This document shows positions 18,462 to 28,720 of a stretch of 64,000 nt of DNA, piece after piece (the stretch's first letter is position 1; each line of letters starts with the position of its first letter). Position numbers and translations under genes: made by a program. Where the stretch lies: NCBI RefSeq assembly GCF_030811835.1, contig NZ_JAUSRO010000002.1, forward strand, positions 248,001-312,000, in the 5' to 3' direction. The notes under the pieces were generated by a model. It did not search any database. It was not told the DNA's origin and worked only from the letters and a program-made list of their open reading frames with translations. Source of the stretch: Variovorax ginsengisoli (GTDB lineage: Bacteria; Pseudomonadota; Gammaproteobacteria; Burkholderiales; Burkholderiaceae_C).

Positions 18462-19277
18462 ATGCCTGAATTACCTGAAGTAGAAGTCACGCGCCGCGGT
18501 TTCGTCGACCGCATCAGCGACGCCCGCATCGAGGCCGTGCGCGTCGGCAAACCGCTGCGCTGGGCGTTGGCGGTTGATCCGGCACGGCTGGTCGGACGCA
18601 CGGTGCGTACCGTGCGTCGGCGCGGCAAGTACCTGTTGCTCGATCTGGACGAGGGTCTGCTGCTGATGCACCTGGGCATGTCGGGCAGCCTGCGCTTCGA
18701 CGCGGCGCCGCCGTCGCCCGGCGCGCACGATCATTTCGACCTGGTCACCAGCCGCGGCACGCTGCGCCTGAACGACCCGCGCCGGTTCGGCGCCGTCGTG
18801 TTCGTGGAGGATGAAGCATCGCCGCTGGCCATCAAGCTCTTGGGCCGGCTGGGCATGGAGCCCCTGGGCGAAGCCTTCGATTTCGACGCCTTTCATGCCG
18901 GCCTGCAGCGGCGCCAGGCGGCGATCAAGCAAGTGCTGCTGGCGGGCGACGTGGTGGTCGGCGTGGGCAACATCTATGCCTCGGAAGCACTTTTCCTGGC
19001 GGGCATCCGTCCGACCGTGTCGGCCTCACGCATCAGCCGGCCGCGCGCGTTGCGCCTGCATGCGGCGGTGCGCGAGATCCTCGCGCGGGCGGTGGAGCGC
19101 GGCGGCAGCACGCTGCGCGACTTTTCCAACATCGACGGCCAGAGCGGCTACTTCCAGCTCGAAGCCACGGTCTATGGCCGCGCGGGCGAGCCCTGCCGCG
19201 TCTGCGCGACGCCGATACGCCTGCTCAAGCAGGGCCAGCGCTCGACCTACTTCTGCCCCGTCTGCCAGAAATACTGA
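18462..19277 (+). CDS. mutM: formamidopyrimidine-DNA glycosylase
   Basis: A 271-residue bifunctional glycosylase/AP lyase that removes 8-oxoguanine and Fapy lesions. The catalytic N-terminus PELPEV supplies Pro1 and Glu2 after Met removal. The [10 protein letters not shown] helix-two-turn-helix and the C-terminal zinc finger (CRVC-x16-CPVC) are complete. The ATG at 18462 is fixed by the need for Pro1. It is divergent from the TPR-lolB-ispE unit and lies 32 nt upstream of mutY, so the two 8-oxoguanine repair genes are adjacent and probably co-transcribed, which is uncommon in E. coli-type genomes. Confidence 0.96.
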   Translation: MPELPEVEVTRRGFVDRISDARIEAVRVGKPLRWALAVDPARLVGRTVRTVRRRGKYLLLDLDEGLLLMHLGMSGSLRFDAAPPSPGAHDHFDLVTSRGTLRLNDPRRFGAVVFVEDEASPLAIKLLGRLGMEPLGEAFDFDAFHAGLQRRQAAIKQVLLAGDVVVGVGNIYASEALFLAGIRPTVSASRISRPRALRLHAAVREILARAVERGGSTLRDFSNIDGQSGYFQLEATVYGRAGEPCRVCATPIRLLKQGQRSTYFCPVCQKY

Positions 19278-19309
19278 GCGGCGCCACCGCCGGAACACCG
19301 AGATCCCCC

Positions 19310-20410
19310 ATGACCCATCCCACGCAGGGCCGTCCTGCGGCTCCAGAGGCCTGTGCGCCAGGCTTCGCGGCGCACATCGTGGCCTGGCAGGCCACCCACG
19401 GCCGCAGCACGCTGCCCTGGCAGAACACGCAGGACCCGTACCGCGTCTGGCTGTCCGAAGTGATGCTCCAGCAGACGCAGGTCACGACCGTGCTGGGCTA
19501 CTTTGCACGCTTTCTCGACCGCTTTCCGACCGTCGCCGACCTGGCCGCGGGCAGCGAGGACGAGGTGCTGGGCCTCTGGAGCGGCCTGGGCTACTACAGC
19601 CGGGCCCGCAACATGCACCGCTGCGCGCAGGAGGTCGTCGCTCGGTTCGGCGGCGCCTTTCCTCGCACTGCAGCCGAGCTGGCGACGCTTCCCGGCATCG
19701 GCCGATCGACGGCCGCGGCCATTGCCGCCTTCTGTTTTGGCGAGCGCGTGGCGATTCTCGACGGCAACGTCAAGCGCGTGCTGACGCGCGTGCTCGCTTT
19801 TGCGGGCGACATGTCTTCTGCGGCGCAGGAGCGCGCACTCTGGGACATCGCCACGCAGATGCTGCCGCCGGCCGACGCGCCGCGCGACATCTCACGCTAT
19901 ACGCAGGGCGTGATGGACCTGGGCGCGACGGTGTGCCTGCCGCGCAAGCCCAGCTGCATGCTGTGTCCCGTCAACGACCTGTGCGCTGGGCTGCACCAAG
20001 GCGAGCCTGAAAAATACCCGGTGAAGACGCGCAAGCTCAAACGCACCGCGCAGTCGCTGTGGATGCTGCAGGCGCAGGATGCACAAGGCCGCATCTGGCT
20101 CGACAAGCGCCCTGCCAAGGGCATCTGGGCCGGGCTCTACTGCCTGCCGGTGTACGAGAGCCGCGAGGCACTCGCCGAGGCGCTGCCTGAGCGCTTGCAC
20201 ACCGCGGCGCAGGATGCACCTGCTTTCCTGCATGTGCTCACCCACAAGGATCTGCACCTGCATCCGGTGCGTGTCGACGTGCCGGAGGGGCTGATTCCAG
20301 GGCCGCGCGGCGACTGGTTTTCCACGGAGAGCTGGTCGGCGCTCGGCCTGCCCGCGCCGGTGCGCAAGCTGCTGGTGCTCAGCCAGCGTCCAGCTCGCGA
20401 TGGCGCCTGA
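19310..20410 (+). CDS. mutY: A/G-specific adenine glycosylase
   Basis: A 366-residue glycosylase that removes adenine mispaired with 8-oxoguanine. It shows the catalytic Glu in [10 protein letters not shown], the helix-hairpin-helix with [15 protein letters not shown], the catalytic Asp region [12 protein letters not shown], and the [4Fe-4S] ligands C-x6-C-x2-C-x5-C. A C-terminal NUDIX-like domain recognises 8-oxoG. It acts with the adjacent mutM product in the GO repair system. Its last 32 nt overlap the 3' end of the convergent rapZ gene. Confidence 0.96.
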   Translation: MTHPTQGRPAAPEACAPGFAAHIVAWQATHGRSTLPWQNTQDPYRVWLSEVMLQQTQVTTVLGYFARFLDRFPTVADLAAGSEDEVLGLWSGLGYYSRARNMHRCAQEVVARFGGAFPRTAAELATLPGIGRSTAAAIAAFCFGERVAILDGNVKRVLTRVLAFAGDMSSAAQERALWDIATQMLPPADAPRDISRYTQGVMDLGATVCLPRKPSCMLCPVNDLCAGLHQGEPEKYPVKTRKLKRTAQSLWMLQAQDAQGRIWLDKRPAKGIWAGLYCLPVYESREALAEALPERLHTAAQDAPAFLHVLTHKDLHLHPVRVDVPEGLIPGPRGDWFSTESWSALGLPAPVRKLLVLSQRPARDGA

Positions 20411-21254
20411 GCGTGGCCCAACGCGGGCCGAAGGTGCGCGCGAGCTGCTCGACCAGGAACACGGAGCGGTGCTGGCCGCCCGTGCAGCCAATGGCGACCG
20501 TGACGTAGCTGCGGTGGTCGAGCGCCAGCGCGTCGAGCCAGCGGCCCAGGAACTGCTCGACGTCGTCGAACATGCGCGCCACGTCGTCGTGGCCGCGCAG
20601 CCACTGGATCACCGGCTCGTCGCGTCCGGTCAGCGGGCGCAGCAGCGGGACGTAGTGCGGGTTGGGCAGCATGCGCACGTCGAACACGTAATCGGCATCG
20701 AGCGGCACCCCGCGTTTGAAGGCGAAGGACTGGAAGACCAGCGTGAGCGCACTCTCGGGCGCCTCGATCAGCGACTTGACGTAGCTCTGCAGCTGCGCGG
20801 GCCGGATGATGCTGGTGTCGATCACGTCGGCGCGGTCGCGCAGCTCGGCCAGCAGCTCGCGTTCGAGCTCGATCGCATGCACCAGCACCCGGTGCTGCTC
20901 CGGCACGTCGGTGCGGCCTTCCTGGCGCGACAACGGATGGCGCCGCCGCGTTTCTGAGTAGCGGCGCACCAGCGCGTCGGTGGTGGCGTCGAGGAACAGC
21001 GAGCGCAGCGACACGCCCTGGCGGCGAAGGTTCTCCAGCTGCGGCGGCACCATCGGCAGCGAGATGCCGCTGCGCACGTCCATGGCGATGGCCACGCGCG
21101 GAGTCTGCTGCTGGCGCTGCAGGTCGATGAAGGCGGTCAGCAGTTCGGGTGGAAGGTTGTCGACGCAGTAGTAGCCCGCGTCTTCCAGCGCGTGCAGCGC
21201 GACGGACTTGCCGGAGCCGGACATGCCGGTGATCAATACCAGTTCGAGGTTCAT
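20379..21254 (-). CDS. rapZ: RNase adapter protein RapZ
   Basis: A 291-residue protein with an N-terminal P-loop kinase-like domain (Walker [12 protein letters not shown]) and a C-terminal domain containing [11 protein letters not shown]. In E. coli RapZ binds amino-sugar metabolites and guides RNase E to GlmZ; in other proteobacteria it is an ATP/GTP-binding protein of related function. Here it is not beside rpoN/ptsN, as in enterics, but is coupled to recN by a 4-nt ATGA overlap. The 3' end runs 32 nt into the convergent mutY gene. Confidence 0.93.
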   Translation of the reverse strand: MNLELVLITGMSGSGKSVALHALEDAGYYCVDNLPPELLTAFIDLQRQQQTPRVAIAMDVRSGISLPMVPPQLENLRRQGVSLRSLFLDATTDALVRRYSETRRRHPLSRQEGRTDVPEQHRVLVHAIELERELLAELRDRADVIDTSIIRPAQLQSYVKSLIEAPESALTLVFQSFAFKRGVPLDADYVFDVRMLPNPHYVPLLRPLTGRDEPVIQWLRGHDDVARMFDDVEQFLGRWLDALALDHRSYVTVAIGCTGGQHRSVFLVEQLARTFGPRWATLRRHRELDAG

Positions 21255-22933
21255 GGCGTGACGCCTGCAGTTGGCTTGCCAAGCATCTCGCGTGCGTGCG
21301 CAAGCGTCGTGGCCGACACGCGTTCGCCGCCGAGCATGCGGGCCATCTCGCGCACGCGGCCCTCGCCGTCGAGCACGGTCACGCTGCTTTCGGTGCGCGC
21401 GCCGCCGTCCGTCGCACCCCGGGTCTGGTGCTTGGCGACCAGGAGATGGTGGTCGGCGCAGCCGGCGACCTGGGGCAGATGGGTGACGGCCAGCACCTGG
21501 CGATCGCGCCCCAGTTGCTGCATCAACCGCCCGACGGTTTCGGCGACGGCACCGCCCACACCCGAATCCACTTCGTCGAAGATCAGGGTCTGCGCCGCAC
21601 CGAGTTCACTCGTGGTCACGGCGATCGCCAGTGCGATGCGGGAGAGTTCGCCGCCCGAGGCAACCTTGCCGATGGGCCGTGGCGTGCTGCCGGTGTGGCC
21701 GCTCACGAGGAAGGCAACGTCCTCCAGGCCGGCGCGTCCGGGCTGTGCGAGGGGCTGCAGGGTGACTTCGAAACGCCCCCCCTGCATGCCCAGGTCCTGC
21801 ATCGCCAGCGTCACGGCCTGGGACAACCGGGGCGCGGCCAGCTTGCGGGTCTTGCCGAGGGCCTTGGCTTCCTTCATGTAGCGCTGTTCGGCGGCGCGCT
21901 CGGCGCGCTCCAGTGCGTCGAGGTCGCTCTGCGCATCGAGGGTCTGCAGTTCGGCCTGCCAGCCGGCGAGCAGCGCGGGCAGGTCGGCGGGTGTGCGCTT
22001 GTAGCGGCGCGCCAGCGACATCCACAGGCCCATGCGCTCATCGAGCTCGGCCAGGTCGCGCGGGTCGGCGTCGGCGTGGCGCAGGTAACCGTGCAGCGAA
22101 TGGGCCGCATCGGCGGCTTGGGCCACGGCGGACGCGAGCACCTCGCCCAGCGTCTTGAATTCAGGCTCGATGTGCTCGCAGTTCTGCAGCAGGGTGGTCG
22201 CGCGCGTGAGCGCGGCCAGCGCACCGCCGTCGTCGTCTTCGAGTGCATGGCGCGCGCCTTCGGCCGCGTCGATCAGCGCCTGCGCATTGGAAATACGCTG
22301 GTGGTTGGTCGAGAGTTCGTCCCATTCGTCCGCGCCCGGCGCGAGCTTGGCGACTTCGGCGATCTGCCATTGCAGGCGTTCGCGCTCGCGCTGCAGCGTG
22401 TCCTGCGCGGCGCGTGCGGTCTCCAGGGCACCGAGCGCCTGGCGCCACAGCTGCCAGACCTCGTCGAGCGTGCCAGCGTCCACGCCCGCATAGGCGTCGA
22501 GCAGGCCGCGCACCGCTTCGGGCCGGGTCAGGCTTTGCCACGCATGCTGGCCGTGGATGTCCAGCAAGCGGTCGCCGAGCTCGCGCAGCTGGGTGGCCGT
22601 GGCCGGGCTGCCGTTGATCCAGCCGCGGCTGCGGCCCTGCAGGTCGACCGTACGGCGCAGCAGCAGCGCATCGCCGGGCTCGAAGCCGCCGGCGTCGAGC
22701 CAGTCGGCCAGTGCCGGGTCGGCATCGAATTCGGCGCTCACGTCCAGGCGTTCGGCGCCTTCGCGCACGGCCCCTGCGTCGGCACGGTTGCCCAGGGCGA
22801 GCTGAAGCGCGTCGATCAGAATCGACTTGCCCGCGCCGGTCTCGCCCGTGAGCACCGAAAAGCCGGTGGACAGATCGAGTTCAAGCGCACGCACGATCAC
22901 GAAGTCGCGCAGCGCAATGCGTCGCAAGGCCAT
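21251..22933 (-). CDS. recN: DNA repair protein RecN
   Basis: A 560-residue SMC-like ATPase that helps double-strand-break repair. The N-terminal ATPase half carries Walker A ([14 protein letters not shown]). A long coiled coil covers roughly residues 160-370. The C-terminal half carries the signature ([14 protein letters not shown]) and Walker B ([13 protein letters not shown]). Length is normal. It lies 36 nt downstream of nadK, and rapZ overlaps its end by 4 nt. nadK-recN adjacency is widespread in proteobacteria. No LexA-type palindrome is obvious in the short nadK-recN gap. Confidence 0.95.
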   Translation of the reverse strand: MALRRIALRDFVIVRALELDLSTGFSVLTGETGAGKSILIDALQLALGNRADAGAVREGAERLDVSAEFDADPALADWLDAGGFEPGDALLLRRTVDLQGRSRGWINGSPATATQLRELGDRLLDIHGQHAWQSLTRPEAVRGLLDAYAGVDAGTLDEVWQLWRQALGALETARAAQDTLQRERERLQWQIAEVAKLAPGADEWDELSTNHQRISNAQALIDAAEGARHALEDDDGGALAALTRATTLLQNCEHIEPEFKTLGEVLASAVAQAADAAHSLHGYLRHADADPRDLAELDERMGLWMSLARRYKRTPADLPALLAGWQAELQTLDAQSDLDALERAERAAEQRYMKEAKALGKTRKLAAPRLSQAVTLAMQDLGMQGGRFEVTLQPLAQPGRAGLEDVAFLVSGHTGSTPRPIGKVASGGELSRIALAIAVTTSELGAAQTLIFDEVDSGVGGAVAETVGRLMQQLGRDRQVLAVTHLPQVAGCADHHLLVAKHQTRGATDGGARTESSVTVLDGEGRVREMARMLGGERVSATTLAHAREMLGKPTAGVTP

Positions 22934-22969
22934 CTCAGTTCTCCACGACGTGAGGGAAGGACAGGAGCA

Positions 22970-23866
22970 TCACGATCCGCCCTCGTTCCAGTGCAGTTTC
23001 TTGCGCAGTGTGTCGAAGTAGCTCCAGCCCTTGGGGTGGAGAAACCGCGCGCGGAAGTCGGAGCGCCGCACCACCACGCGGTCGCCGATTTCCACTGAGG
23101 CGAGCGACTGCATGTCGAAGTTGGCGCTGGCGCCTCGGCCGGACACGAGTTCGATCACGACCTCGTCGACGTCGGGCAGCAGGATCGGGCGGTTCGACAG
23201 CGTGTGCGGGGCGATCGGCACCAGCACCCACCCCGGAATCGACGGGTGCATCAGCGGGCCGCCGGCCGACAGCGCATAGGCGGTCGAGCCCGTGGGCGAC
23301 GCGATGATCAGCCCGTCGGCGCGCTGGTTGGCCACGAAGTGCCGGCCAACCGATACGCGCAGCTCCACCATGCCGGAAGTGGCACCCCGGTTGACCACCA
23401 CGTCGTTCATGGCCAGCGCGCTGAACACGCATTCGCCGTCGCGCATCACATGCGCATGCATCAGGCTGCGATGGTCTTCCTCGTACTCTCCGGCCAGCAT
23501 CGGAACGAGCGTGGCTTCGTAGTTGTCGAGCGGAATGTCGGTGATGAAACCCAGGCGCCCGCGGTTGATGCCGATGAGCGGCACGCCATAGCAGGCGAGC
23601 TGGCGGCCGATGCCCAGCATGGTGCCGTCCCCGCCGACCACCAGGCCCAGGTCGCAGTGTTCGCCGATTTCCTCGACGCTGAGCGCCTGGTAGCGGCTGA
23701 TCTCTGTATCCTCGGCCTCGGACCGTTCGACAACGACCTCGCAGCCGCGCGATTCCAGGAACGCGCCGATGGCTTCCATGACGCCATCGCGCGCACCCGC
23801 CTGGGCGCGGGCGCCGGATGCCTGGTATTTGCCGATGAGCGCGACGCGCCGAAAGCGGGAAGTCAT
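22970..23866 (-). CDS. nadK: NAD kinase
   Basis: A 298-residue cytosolic enzyme that phosphorylates NAD to NADP using ATP. The GGDGTMLG active-site motif, the NDVVVNRG segment and the glycine-rich [13 protein letters not shown] motif are intact. It is the first gene of nadK-recN-rapZ and is divergent from hrcA, with only 28 bp between the start codons. A TGTAAT hexamer lies 6 nt before the ATG, which implies a leaderless or nearly leaderless mRNA. No Shine-Dalgarno sequence is visible. Confidence 0.95.
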   Translation of the reverse strand: MTSRFRRVALIGKYQASGARAQAGARDGVMEAIGAFLESRGCEVVVERSEAEDTEISRYQALSVEEIGEHCDLGLVVGGDGTMLGIGRQLACYGVPLIGINRGRLGFITDIPLDNYEATLVPMLAGEYEEDHRSLMHAHVMRDGECVFSALAMNDVVVNRGATSGMVELRVSVGRHFVANQRADGLIIASPTGSTAYALSAGGPLMHPSIPGWVLVPIAPHTLSNRPILLPDVDEVVIELVSGRGASANFDMQSLASVEIGDRVVVRRSDFRARFLHPKGWSYFDTLRKKLHWNEGGS

Positions 23867-23894
23867 CTACAAATTACAACATTAAAATCAAGCC
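23867..23894. promoter_or_regulatory. compact divergent nadK/hrcA promoter region
   Basis: The 28-bp AT-rich gap carries two back-to-back -10-like hexamers, each 6 nt from its gene's ATG: TAAAAT for hrcA (plus strand) and TGTAAT for nadK (minus strand). Each -35 region would have to lie inside the opposite coding sequence. I see no CIRCE inverted repeat (TTAGCACTC-N9-GAGTGCTAA) here, so HrcA autoregulation through a nearby CIRCE is not supported. Confidence 0.5.
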
Positions 23895-24899
23895 ATGCTG
23901 GACGACCGTGCCAAGTTGCTGCTCAAGACACTCGTCGAGCGGTACATCGCCGAGGGGCAACCCGTCGGGTCACGCACGCTCTCTCGATCCGCGGGCCTCG
24001 AACTGTCGCCCGCGACGATCCGCAACGTGATGTCCGACCTGGAGACGCTGGGGTTGATCACCAGCCCGCACACCTCTGCCGGACGCATTCCAACCGCCCG
24101 TGGCTACCGGCTCTTTGTCGACACGATGCTGACCACGCAGCGCGAGCAATTTCCCACGCAGAGCCTTGCGCCCGACCAGCCGCAGAAGGTGATCGCCAAC
24201 GCGGCTCACCTGCTGTCGAGCCTGTCGCAGTTCGTGGGCGTGGTGATGGCACCGCGCCGGGCATCGGTCTTTCGCCAGATCGAATTCCTGCGGCTGTCCG
24301 ATCGGCGGCTGCTGGTGATCATCGTCTCGCCAGATGGTGACGTGCAGAACCGTGTGATCTTTCCGGAGGCCGACTATTCGCAGTCGCAACTGGTCGAAGC
24401 GGCCAACTACATCAATGCGAACTATGCGGGCCTGTCGATCGAACAGGTGCGCGATCGGCTCAAGTCGGAGGTCGACCAGCTGCGCGGGGAGATCGCCTCG
24501 CTGATGCAGGCGGCCGTCGATGCGAGCACCGAGGTGATGACCGAAGCCCAGGACGACGTGGTGATCGCCGGCGAGCGCAACCTGCTGGCCGTGACCGACT
24601 TCTCCAGTGACATGGGGCAGCTGCGCCGCGCGTTCGAACTGTTCGAGCAGAAGGCCCAGATCATGCGGCTGCTCGACGTGTCGAGCAAGGCGGAAGGCGT
24701 GCGCATCTTCATCGGTGGCGAGAGCAAGGTCGTGCCCTTCGAGGAACTGTCAGTGGTGAGCGCCAATTACGAGGTCGATGGCCAGGTGGTCGGCACGCTG
24801 GGTGTGATCGGCCCGACCCGCATGCCCTACGACCGCATGATCCAGATCGTCGACATCACCTCGCGCCTGGTCACCAACGCCCTGAGCCACCGCAAGTAA
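23895..24899 (+). CDS. hrcA: heat-inducible transcription repressor HrcA
   Basis: A 334-residue repressor of class I heat-shock operons (groESL, dnaK), binding CIRCE elements. The N-terminal winged HTH contains [30 protein letters not shown], and the core includes [18 protein letters not shown]-terminal GAF-like/dimerisation region ends [15 protein letters not shown]. Length is normal. The start at 23895 is 28 bp from the divergent nadK ATG and 6 nt from a -10-like hexamer. The CIRCE targets would be elsewhere in the genome; none is visible in this window. Confidence 0.95.
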   Translation: MLDDRAKLLLKTLVERYIAEGQPVGSRTLSRSAGLELSPATIRNVMSDLETLGLITSPHTSAGRIPTARGYRLFVDTMLTTQREQFPTQSLAPDQPQKVIANAAHLLSSLSQFVGVVMAPRRASVFRQIEFLRLSDRRLLVIIVSPDGDVQNRVIFPEADYSQSQLVEAANYINANYAGLSIEQVRDRLKSEVDQLRGEIASLMQAAVDASTEVMTEAQDDVVIAGERNLLAVTDFSSDMGQLRRAFELFEQKAQIMRLLDVSSKAEGVRIFIGGESKVVPFEELSVVSANYEVDGQVVGTLGVIGPTRMPYDRMIQIVDITSRLVTNALSHRK

Positions 24900-24940
24900 G
24901 GCGCCTGCGCGGCGATCAGCCACTAGAATCCAGGCCGAGT

Positions 24941-25017
<77 letters not shown>

Positions 25018-25124
25018 CCGACATGAACCTCGTAAGTAATTGATCTGGAAAGATTTTTTGCTTGCGAGGCTTTCGTCTTTGCAAAGCATCATGGCGGGCC
25101 ACGCAGGCTGCCTCCGGAGCGAAC

Positions 25125-25535
25125 ATGTCATTTGGCGAATCTGCAGCGATCTACGACAACGCCCGCCAGCCGTATGCCAACGAAGTGATCAACAAGAACG
25201 ACTCAGGTGATTTCCGCGAATCAATCGTCGAGGTGGTCAGTCGCCATGTTCCGCTGCGCCATGCCCGCCCGAAGCTCCATTACCAACCCGCGAAGATATT
25301 GAGCGCATTGGGATTTGATGCCGTGGAGGAATCTGTCATCCCAGTGGTCGAGCATCTTTCGCCAGAACAGACGATCGCGCACGTCCGGTCCATGCGCTTG
25401 TGGGAAGAAGTCCCGCTGTCGTTCCACTACATGATCGAAGCCGAGTTATACGCCTACGTCGCTCAACGACTCGATGCGCACGGAATCTTTCAGCGGCCGC
25501 TTCATGTCGCCGTGGCGTGGGGGAGCAGGTCATAG
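25125..25535 (+). pseudogene. internally deleted class I methyltransferase remnant
   Basis: The 136-residue frame begins MSFGESAAIYDNARQPYANEV, like the N-terminus of small SAM-dependent methyltransferases (AAIYDRARPGYP type). It ends in a plausible methyltransferase tail, AELYAYVAQRL...RPLHVAVAWGS. The middle, where the SAM-binding GxGxG motif and strand-4 Asp should lie, is missing, and about 130 residues are absent compared with such families. GGAG precedes the ATG by a normal distance. I therefore infer an in-frame internal deletion. It follows the CAT-anticodon tRNA gene, a common site for accessory DNA. An alternative is a small unrelated protein that I do not recognise. Confidence 0.45.
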
Positions 25536-25614
25536 AACGCATGCAAGCAACGTTCGCGCTGCAACTACGGATGCGGCAAGAATACCCGGGAGCCGAGGTA
25601 GGTGGCCTGTGTCC

Positions 25615-26460
25615 TCAAGCAAAGAAACGCGTGAGAGCTGCTTCGAAGGCGGGCACGTCGGCTTCCACATGTCCAGTCTCAAAGTCCGCCTTGATGACGG
25701 TCAGGCCCGGGTTCTTCTGAGCGGCCATCTGGGTGTAGAGGTCGTTGACGATCACCGGCCCGTTTCCGCGACTTGCCCCGGCGAGAAAGACGGTGGCTGA
25801 CAAGGATTTGCCGTCGATCTGCTTTTCATACAGCCGGTATTCGGCTGGGTTGGCATGACCACCATAGCTCGACTCGGTCGACAGATAGTATGAAAAACTC
25901 AGCGGACCTCCTGCGAGACCTTCCAGCACAAGGGCCGCAATCACAAAATAACCTCCATGGGAGAGGCCTGAAAGCGCTCTGCGCCGGGGATCGGCTCGGT
26001 ACTGACGTTCGACTGCCGGAATCAACTCCTTGGTGATGAATCGCAGGTAACTCTCCGCTCCCGGAAGAAGAAAATCGGTGGCGCGTCGCTGCGTACCGCT
26101 GATGCCCACCAGGATGGCCTGCGTGCCGCGCCGTTCCATGGCCTGCTTGAAGGTGTCGAACCTCAAGGCGCCAGAGCCGCTGGCACCGTAGGGCGCATCG
26201 TCTTCGGTCACGTAGATCACTGGCAACGTGGTCGACCCGGTTGCATAGGATTGAGGAACGAACACCTGAAGTGCATAGGTGTATCCGTTGGCATCGGATT
26301 TCAGCGTGAAACTGCTGACCTGCCCGAGGGCAGTCGACGGTGGCGCGCTGTCGCTGGATGATCCACCGCCGCCGCATGCCGACAACGCGGCAACTGCCAA
26401 CATCAGGGCGGAGCGCCGTGTCGCTGAAAATCCTGAGAACGGGTCAAGATGGGGGGTCAC
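25615..26460 (-). CDS. putative esterase lipoprotein (esterase D/IroE-like alpha/beta hydrolase)
   Basis: A 281-residue precursor with a twin-arginine-containing signal (FSATRRSALMLAVAALSAC), a lipobox LSAC and a poly-Gly/Ser linker. An alpha/beta-hydrolase domain of the putative-esterase family follows, with nucleophile elbow SGLSHGGYF and His near FETGHVEAD. Related enzymes hydrolyse small esters or ferric siderophore lactones; the substrate here is unknown. The start is a GTG at 26460; another GTG 36 nt upstream is possible. The gene stands alone between the methyltransferase remnant and sulP, in a region of looser gene packing than the flanks, which suggests recent acquisition. Confidence 0.75.
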   Translation of the reverse strand: MTPHLDPFSGFSATRRSALMLAVAALSACGGGGSSSDSAPPSTALGQVSSFTLKSDANGYTYALQVFVPQSYATGSTTLPVIYVTEDDAPYGASGSGALRFDTFKQAMERRGTQAILVGISGTQRRATDFLLPGAESYLRFITKELIPAVERQYRADPRRRALSGLSHGGYFVIAALVLEGLAGGPLSFSYYLSTESSYGGHANPAEYRLYEKQIDGKSLSATVFLAGASRGNGPVIVNDLYTQMAAQKNPGLTVIKADFETGHVEADVPAFEAALTRFFA

Positions 26461-26669
26461 AGGACATCCGCCTTGGAGTGTTTGAGATATCAACACATGT
26501 CTTGGTATGCGACGGCATCATGTCCTGACGGTTGCCGTGGGTCAAGGCGAAGCGGCATTGCTCCCGGCACCTGTGGTTCGTTGCCAGCTCAGCCTGATGC
26601 CCCACCTGCTCGCTGCGGTTTGTCGGGGGTGCACGTTGCAGCAACCGTCCCTTTCCTACAATTGCGCCG

Positions 26670-26828
26670 ATGCAAGCCCCGGTGAGCGCATTCCTACCAA
26701 GTCCGTCGGTCATCGACGCGGATGTGGAATGCTTGCTTTGCGCTCGCCACCTGGCCTACACGTTGGCACGCATCGCACGGGCTGGCTTTCGACGCCAGTC
26801 GGCATGCTCGCGATTGACCCCGCCTTGA
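26670..26828 (+). CDS. possible 52-residue small protein
   Basis: A short frame (MQAPVSAFLPSPSVIDADVE...) with a CLLC motif and an Arg-rich C-terminus. It resembles no family I recognise. The support is its promoter: TACAAT ends exactly 7 nt before the ATG, the spacing seen for yfhL in this window, which would make a leaderless message. It lies in the 443-bp gap upstream of sulP and could be a real small protein or a leader peptide. Coding evidence from sequence alone is weak. Confidence 0.25.
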   Translation: MQAPVSAFLPSPSVIDADVECLLCARHLAYTLARIARAGFRRQSACSRLTPP

Positions 26829-26863
26829 GCGCGCGGCAGTAGACGCCACTTCCGTGGCCTTTT

Positions 26864-26919
26864 CGCCGGTACGCCGGCGTTGTGTTTACTGCACTTCTGC
26901 AGCCCTGTTGCGGCTGCAG
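26864..26919 (+). promoter_or_regulatory. two stem-loops in the sulP upstream region
   Basis: The first hairpin is CGCCGG-TACG-CCGGCG (26864-26879), followed by TTGTGTTT. The second is CTGCAGCC/GGCTGCAG (26897-26904 with 26912-26919), ending 20 nt before the sulP ATG. They may form a weak terminator or control ribosome access. The rest of the 26497-26939 gap holds only the possible small ORF and no other recognisable element. Confidence 0.35.
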
Positions 26920-26939
26920 TGGTCATCGCATGCAATTCC

Positions 26940-28418
26940 ATGAACTTTCAAAAAATCCGCCAGGACTGGCTTTCCAACGTCCGCGGCGACCTGCTCGCGG
27001 GCATCGTCGTGGCACTCGCGCTCATTCCAGAGGCCATCGCCTTTTCCATCATTGCGGGGGTCGATCCGAAGGTCGGCCTGTATGCCTCTTTCAGCATTGC
27101 CGTCGTCATCGCCTTCACCGGTGGCCGGCCGGGCATGATCTCCGCCGCCACGGGCGCCATGGCGCTCCTGATGGTCTCGCTGGTCAAGGACCACGGCCTT
27201 CAATACCTGCTCGCCACCACGCTGCTGACGGGCGTCCTGCAGATCGTCGCCGGGCTGTTCAAACTGGGCAGCTTGATGCGCTTCGTGTCGCGCTCGGTCA
27301 TCACCGGTTTCGTGAATGCGTTGGCCATCCTGATCTTCCTGGCGCAGTTGCCGGAACTCACGAACGTGAGCTGGGTGGTCTACGCGATGACGGCGGCGGG
27401 CCTGGCCATCATCTATGGGTTCCCCTATGTGACCAAGGCAGTGCCATCGCCGCTGATCTGCATCGTGGTGCTGACCGGGGTGTCCATGGTCATGGGCCTG
27501 CAGATCCGGACCGTGGGTGACATGGGCCAGTTGCCCGACAGCCTGCCCGTCTTCCTGTTGCCCGACGTGCCGCTGAATCTGGAGACGCTGAAGATCATCT
27601 TTCCGTATGCGCTCACGCTGGCTGTGGTCGGCCTGCTGGAATCGATGATGACCGCATCCATCGTCGACGACCTGACGGACACCACCAGCAACAAGAGCCG
27701 CGAATGCGTCGGCCAGGGTGTCGCCAACATCGCCACGGGCTTCATCGGCGGCATGGCGGGCTGCGCCATGATCGGGCAGTCGGTCATCAACGTGAAGTCG
27801 GGCGGTCGTGGTCGACTGTCCACCCTGATGGCGGGCGTCTACCTGCTCTTTTTGATCGTCTTCCTGGGGGCCTGGGTCAAGCAGATTCCGATGGCTGCGC
27901 TGGTGGCCGTGATGATCATGGTCAGCATCGGTACTTTCAGTTGGGAGTCGATCCGCAAGCTGCGCGAACATCCGCCGAGTTCGTCGTTGGTGATGATCGC
28001 CACCGTGGCCGTTACTGTGTCGACCCATGACCTGGCCAAGGGGGTGTTTGTGGGCGTGCTGCTTTCCGGCATTTTTTTCGCTCACAAGGTCGGGCGGTTC
28101 CTCCGCATCGATCGCAGCCGCGATGCAGGAGGCAGCGTGCGCACGTACCGCATCGTCGGCCAGGTGTTTTTCGCCTCCTGTGAGACCTTCATTTCGGCCT
28201 TCGACTTCAAGGAGGATGTGCCCGGCGTTCGAATCGATCTGACGGCTGCGCACTTCTGGGACATCACCGCCGTGAGTGCCCTCGACAAGGTCGTGTTGAA
28301 GTTCAAGCGAGCAGGTGTTTCGGTTGAGGTCATCGGCCTGAATGAAGCGAGTGCGACGATGGTCGACCGCTTTGCGACGCACGACAAGCCAGGCGCCGTC
28401 GAGAAGCTGATGCATTGA
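26940..28418 (+). CDS. SulP-family anion transporter with STAS domain
   Basis: A 492-residue inner-membrane transporter. About ten to twelve hydrophobic segments start with the SulP signature region ([36 protein letters not shown]). A cytoplasmic STAS domain covers about residues 395-490 ([23 protein letters not shown]). Family members move sulfate, bicarbonate, dicarboxylates or other anions, often with sodium or protons; the substrate cannot be fixed from sequence. The ATG at 26940 starts just before the first amphipathic helix. No Shine-Dalgarno sequence is evident and two hairpins lie upstream. No carbonic anhydrase or sulfur gene is adjacent. Confidence 0.88.
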   Translation: MNFQKIRQDWLSNVRGDLLAGIVVALALIPEAIAFSIIAGVDPKVGLYASFSIAVVIAFTGGRPGMISAATGAMALLMVSLVKDHGLQYLLATTLLTGVLQIVAGLFKLGSLMRFVSRSVITGFVNALAILIFLAQLPELTNVSWVVYAMTAAGLAIIYGFPYVTKAVPSPLICIVVLTGVSMVMGLQIRTVGDMGQLPDSLPVFLLPDVPLNLETLKIIFPYALTLAVVGLLESMMTASIVDDLTDTTSNKSRECVGQGVANIATGFIGGMAGCAMIGQSVINVKSGGRGRLSTLMAGVYLLFLIVFLGAWVKQIPMAALVAVMIMVSIGTFSWESIRKLREHPPSSSLVMIATVAVTVSTHDLAKGVFVGVLLSGIFFAHKVGRFLRIDRSRDAGGSVRTYRIVGQVFFASCETFISAFDFKEDVPGVRIDLTAAHFWDITAVSALDKVVLKFKRAGVSVEVIGLNEASATMVDRFATHDKPGAVEKLMH

Positions 28419-28458
28419 CGTAAAAAATCGCATCGGCCACCCGTGCCTGAAAATAGCC

Positions 28459-28464
28459 TATAAT
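28459..28464 (+). promoter_or_regulatory. -10 element of first tRNA-Arg gene
   Basis: A perfect TATAAT lies 10 nt upstream of the tRNA 5' end. A -35 at standard spacing is poor. The second copy has TATACT at 28705-28710 in the equivalent place. Confidence 0.6.
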
Positions 28465-28474
28465 CGAAGGCTTC

Positions 28475-28551
28475 GCGGCTGTAGCTCAGTTGGATAGAGT
28501 ACTTGGCTACGAACCAAGGGGTCGTGGGTTCAATTCCTGCCAGCCGCACCA
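28475..28551 (+). tRNA. tRNA-Arg (ACG), copy 1
   Basis: A 77-nt cloverleaf with encoded CCA. The acceptor stem is GCGGCTG/CAGCCGC and the anticodon arm is CTTGG-CTACGAA-CCAAG (ACG, read as ICG by modification). The T stem has two adjacent G-U wobbles. It is identical to copy 2 at 28721 and is followed at once by its own terminator. Confidence 0.97.
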
Positions 28552-28556
28552 AAATG

Positions 28557-28592
28557 AAACCCCAGTTTGCTCATGCGAACTGGGGTTTTTCT
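28557..28592 (+). terminator. intrinsic terminator of tRNA-Arg copy 1
   Basis: A 13-bp stem (AACCCCAGTTTGC/GCGAACTGGGGTT) with a TCAT loop is followed by TTTTTC, six nucleotides after the tRNA CCA. A strong terminator. Confidence 0.9.
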
Positions 28593-28720
28593 TTATCTCG
28601 CCCGGTCCGCGAGGCGTCCTGCATGGCGCCTGTCGAGCAGACGGAGCAGGCAACTATTTGCGTTGTCGCCGGGCCGTTGGAACGGCATCGCGGAAATCGC
28701 GTGCTATACTTGCAAGCTGT

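Noticed and set aside
23860..23900. CIRCE element for HrcA autoregulation
   Set aside because: No TTAGCACTC-N9-GAGTGCTAA-like repeat is present in the nadK/hrcA gap.
25018..25080. Inverted repeat CCTCGTAAG/CTTGCGAGG after the CAT tRNA as a terminator or attachment site
   Set aside because: The loop is 23 nt, one pair is a wobble and no T-run follows. No copy of the tRNA 3' end was found downstream.
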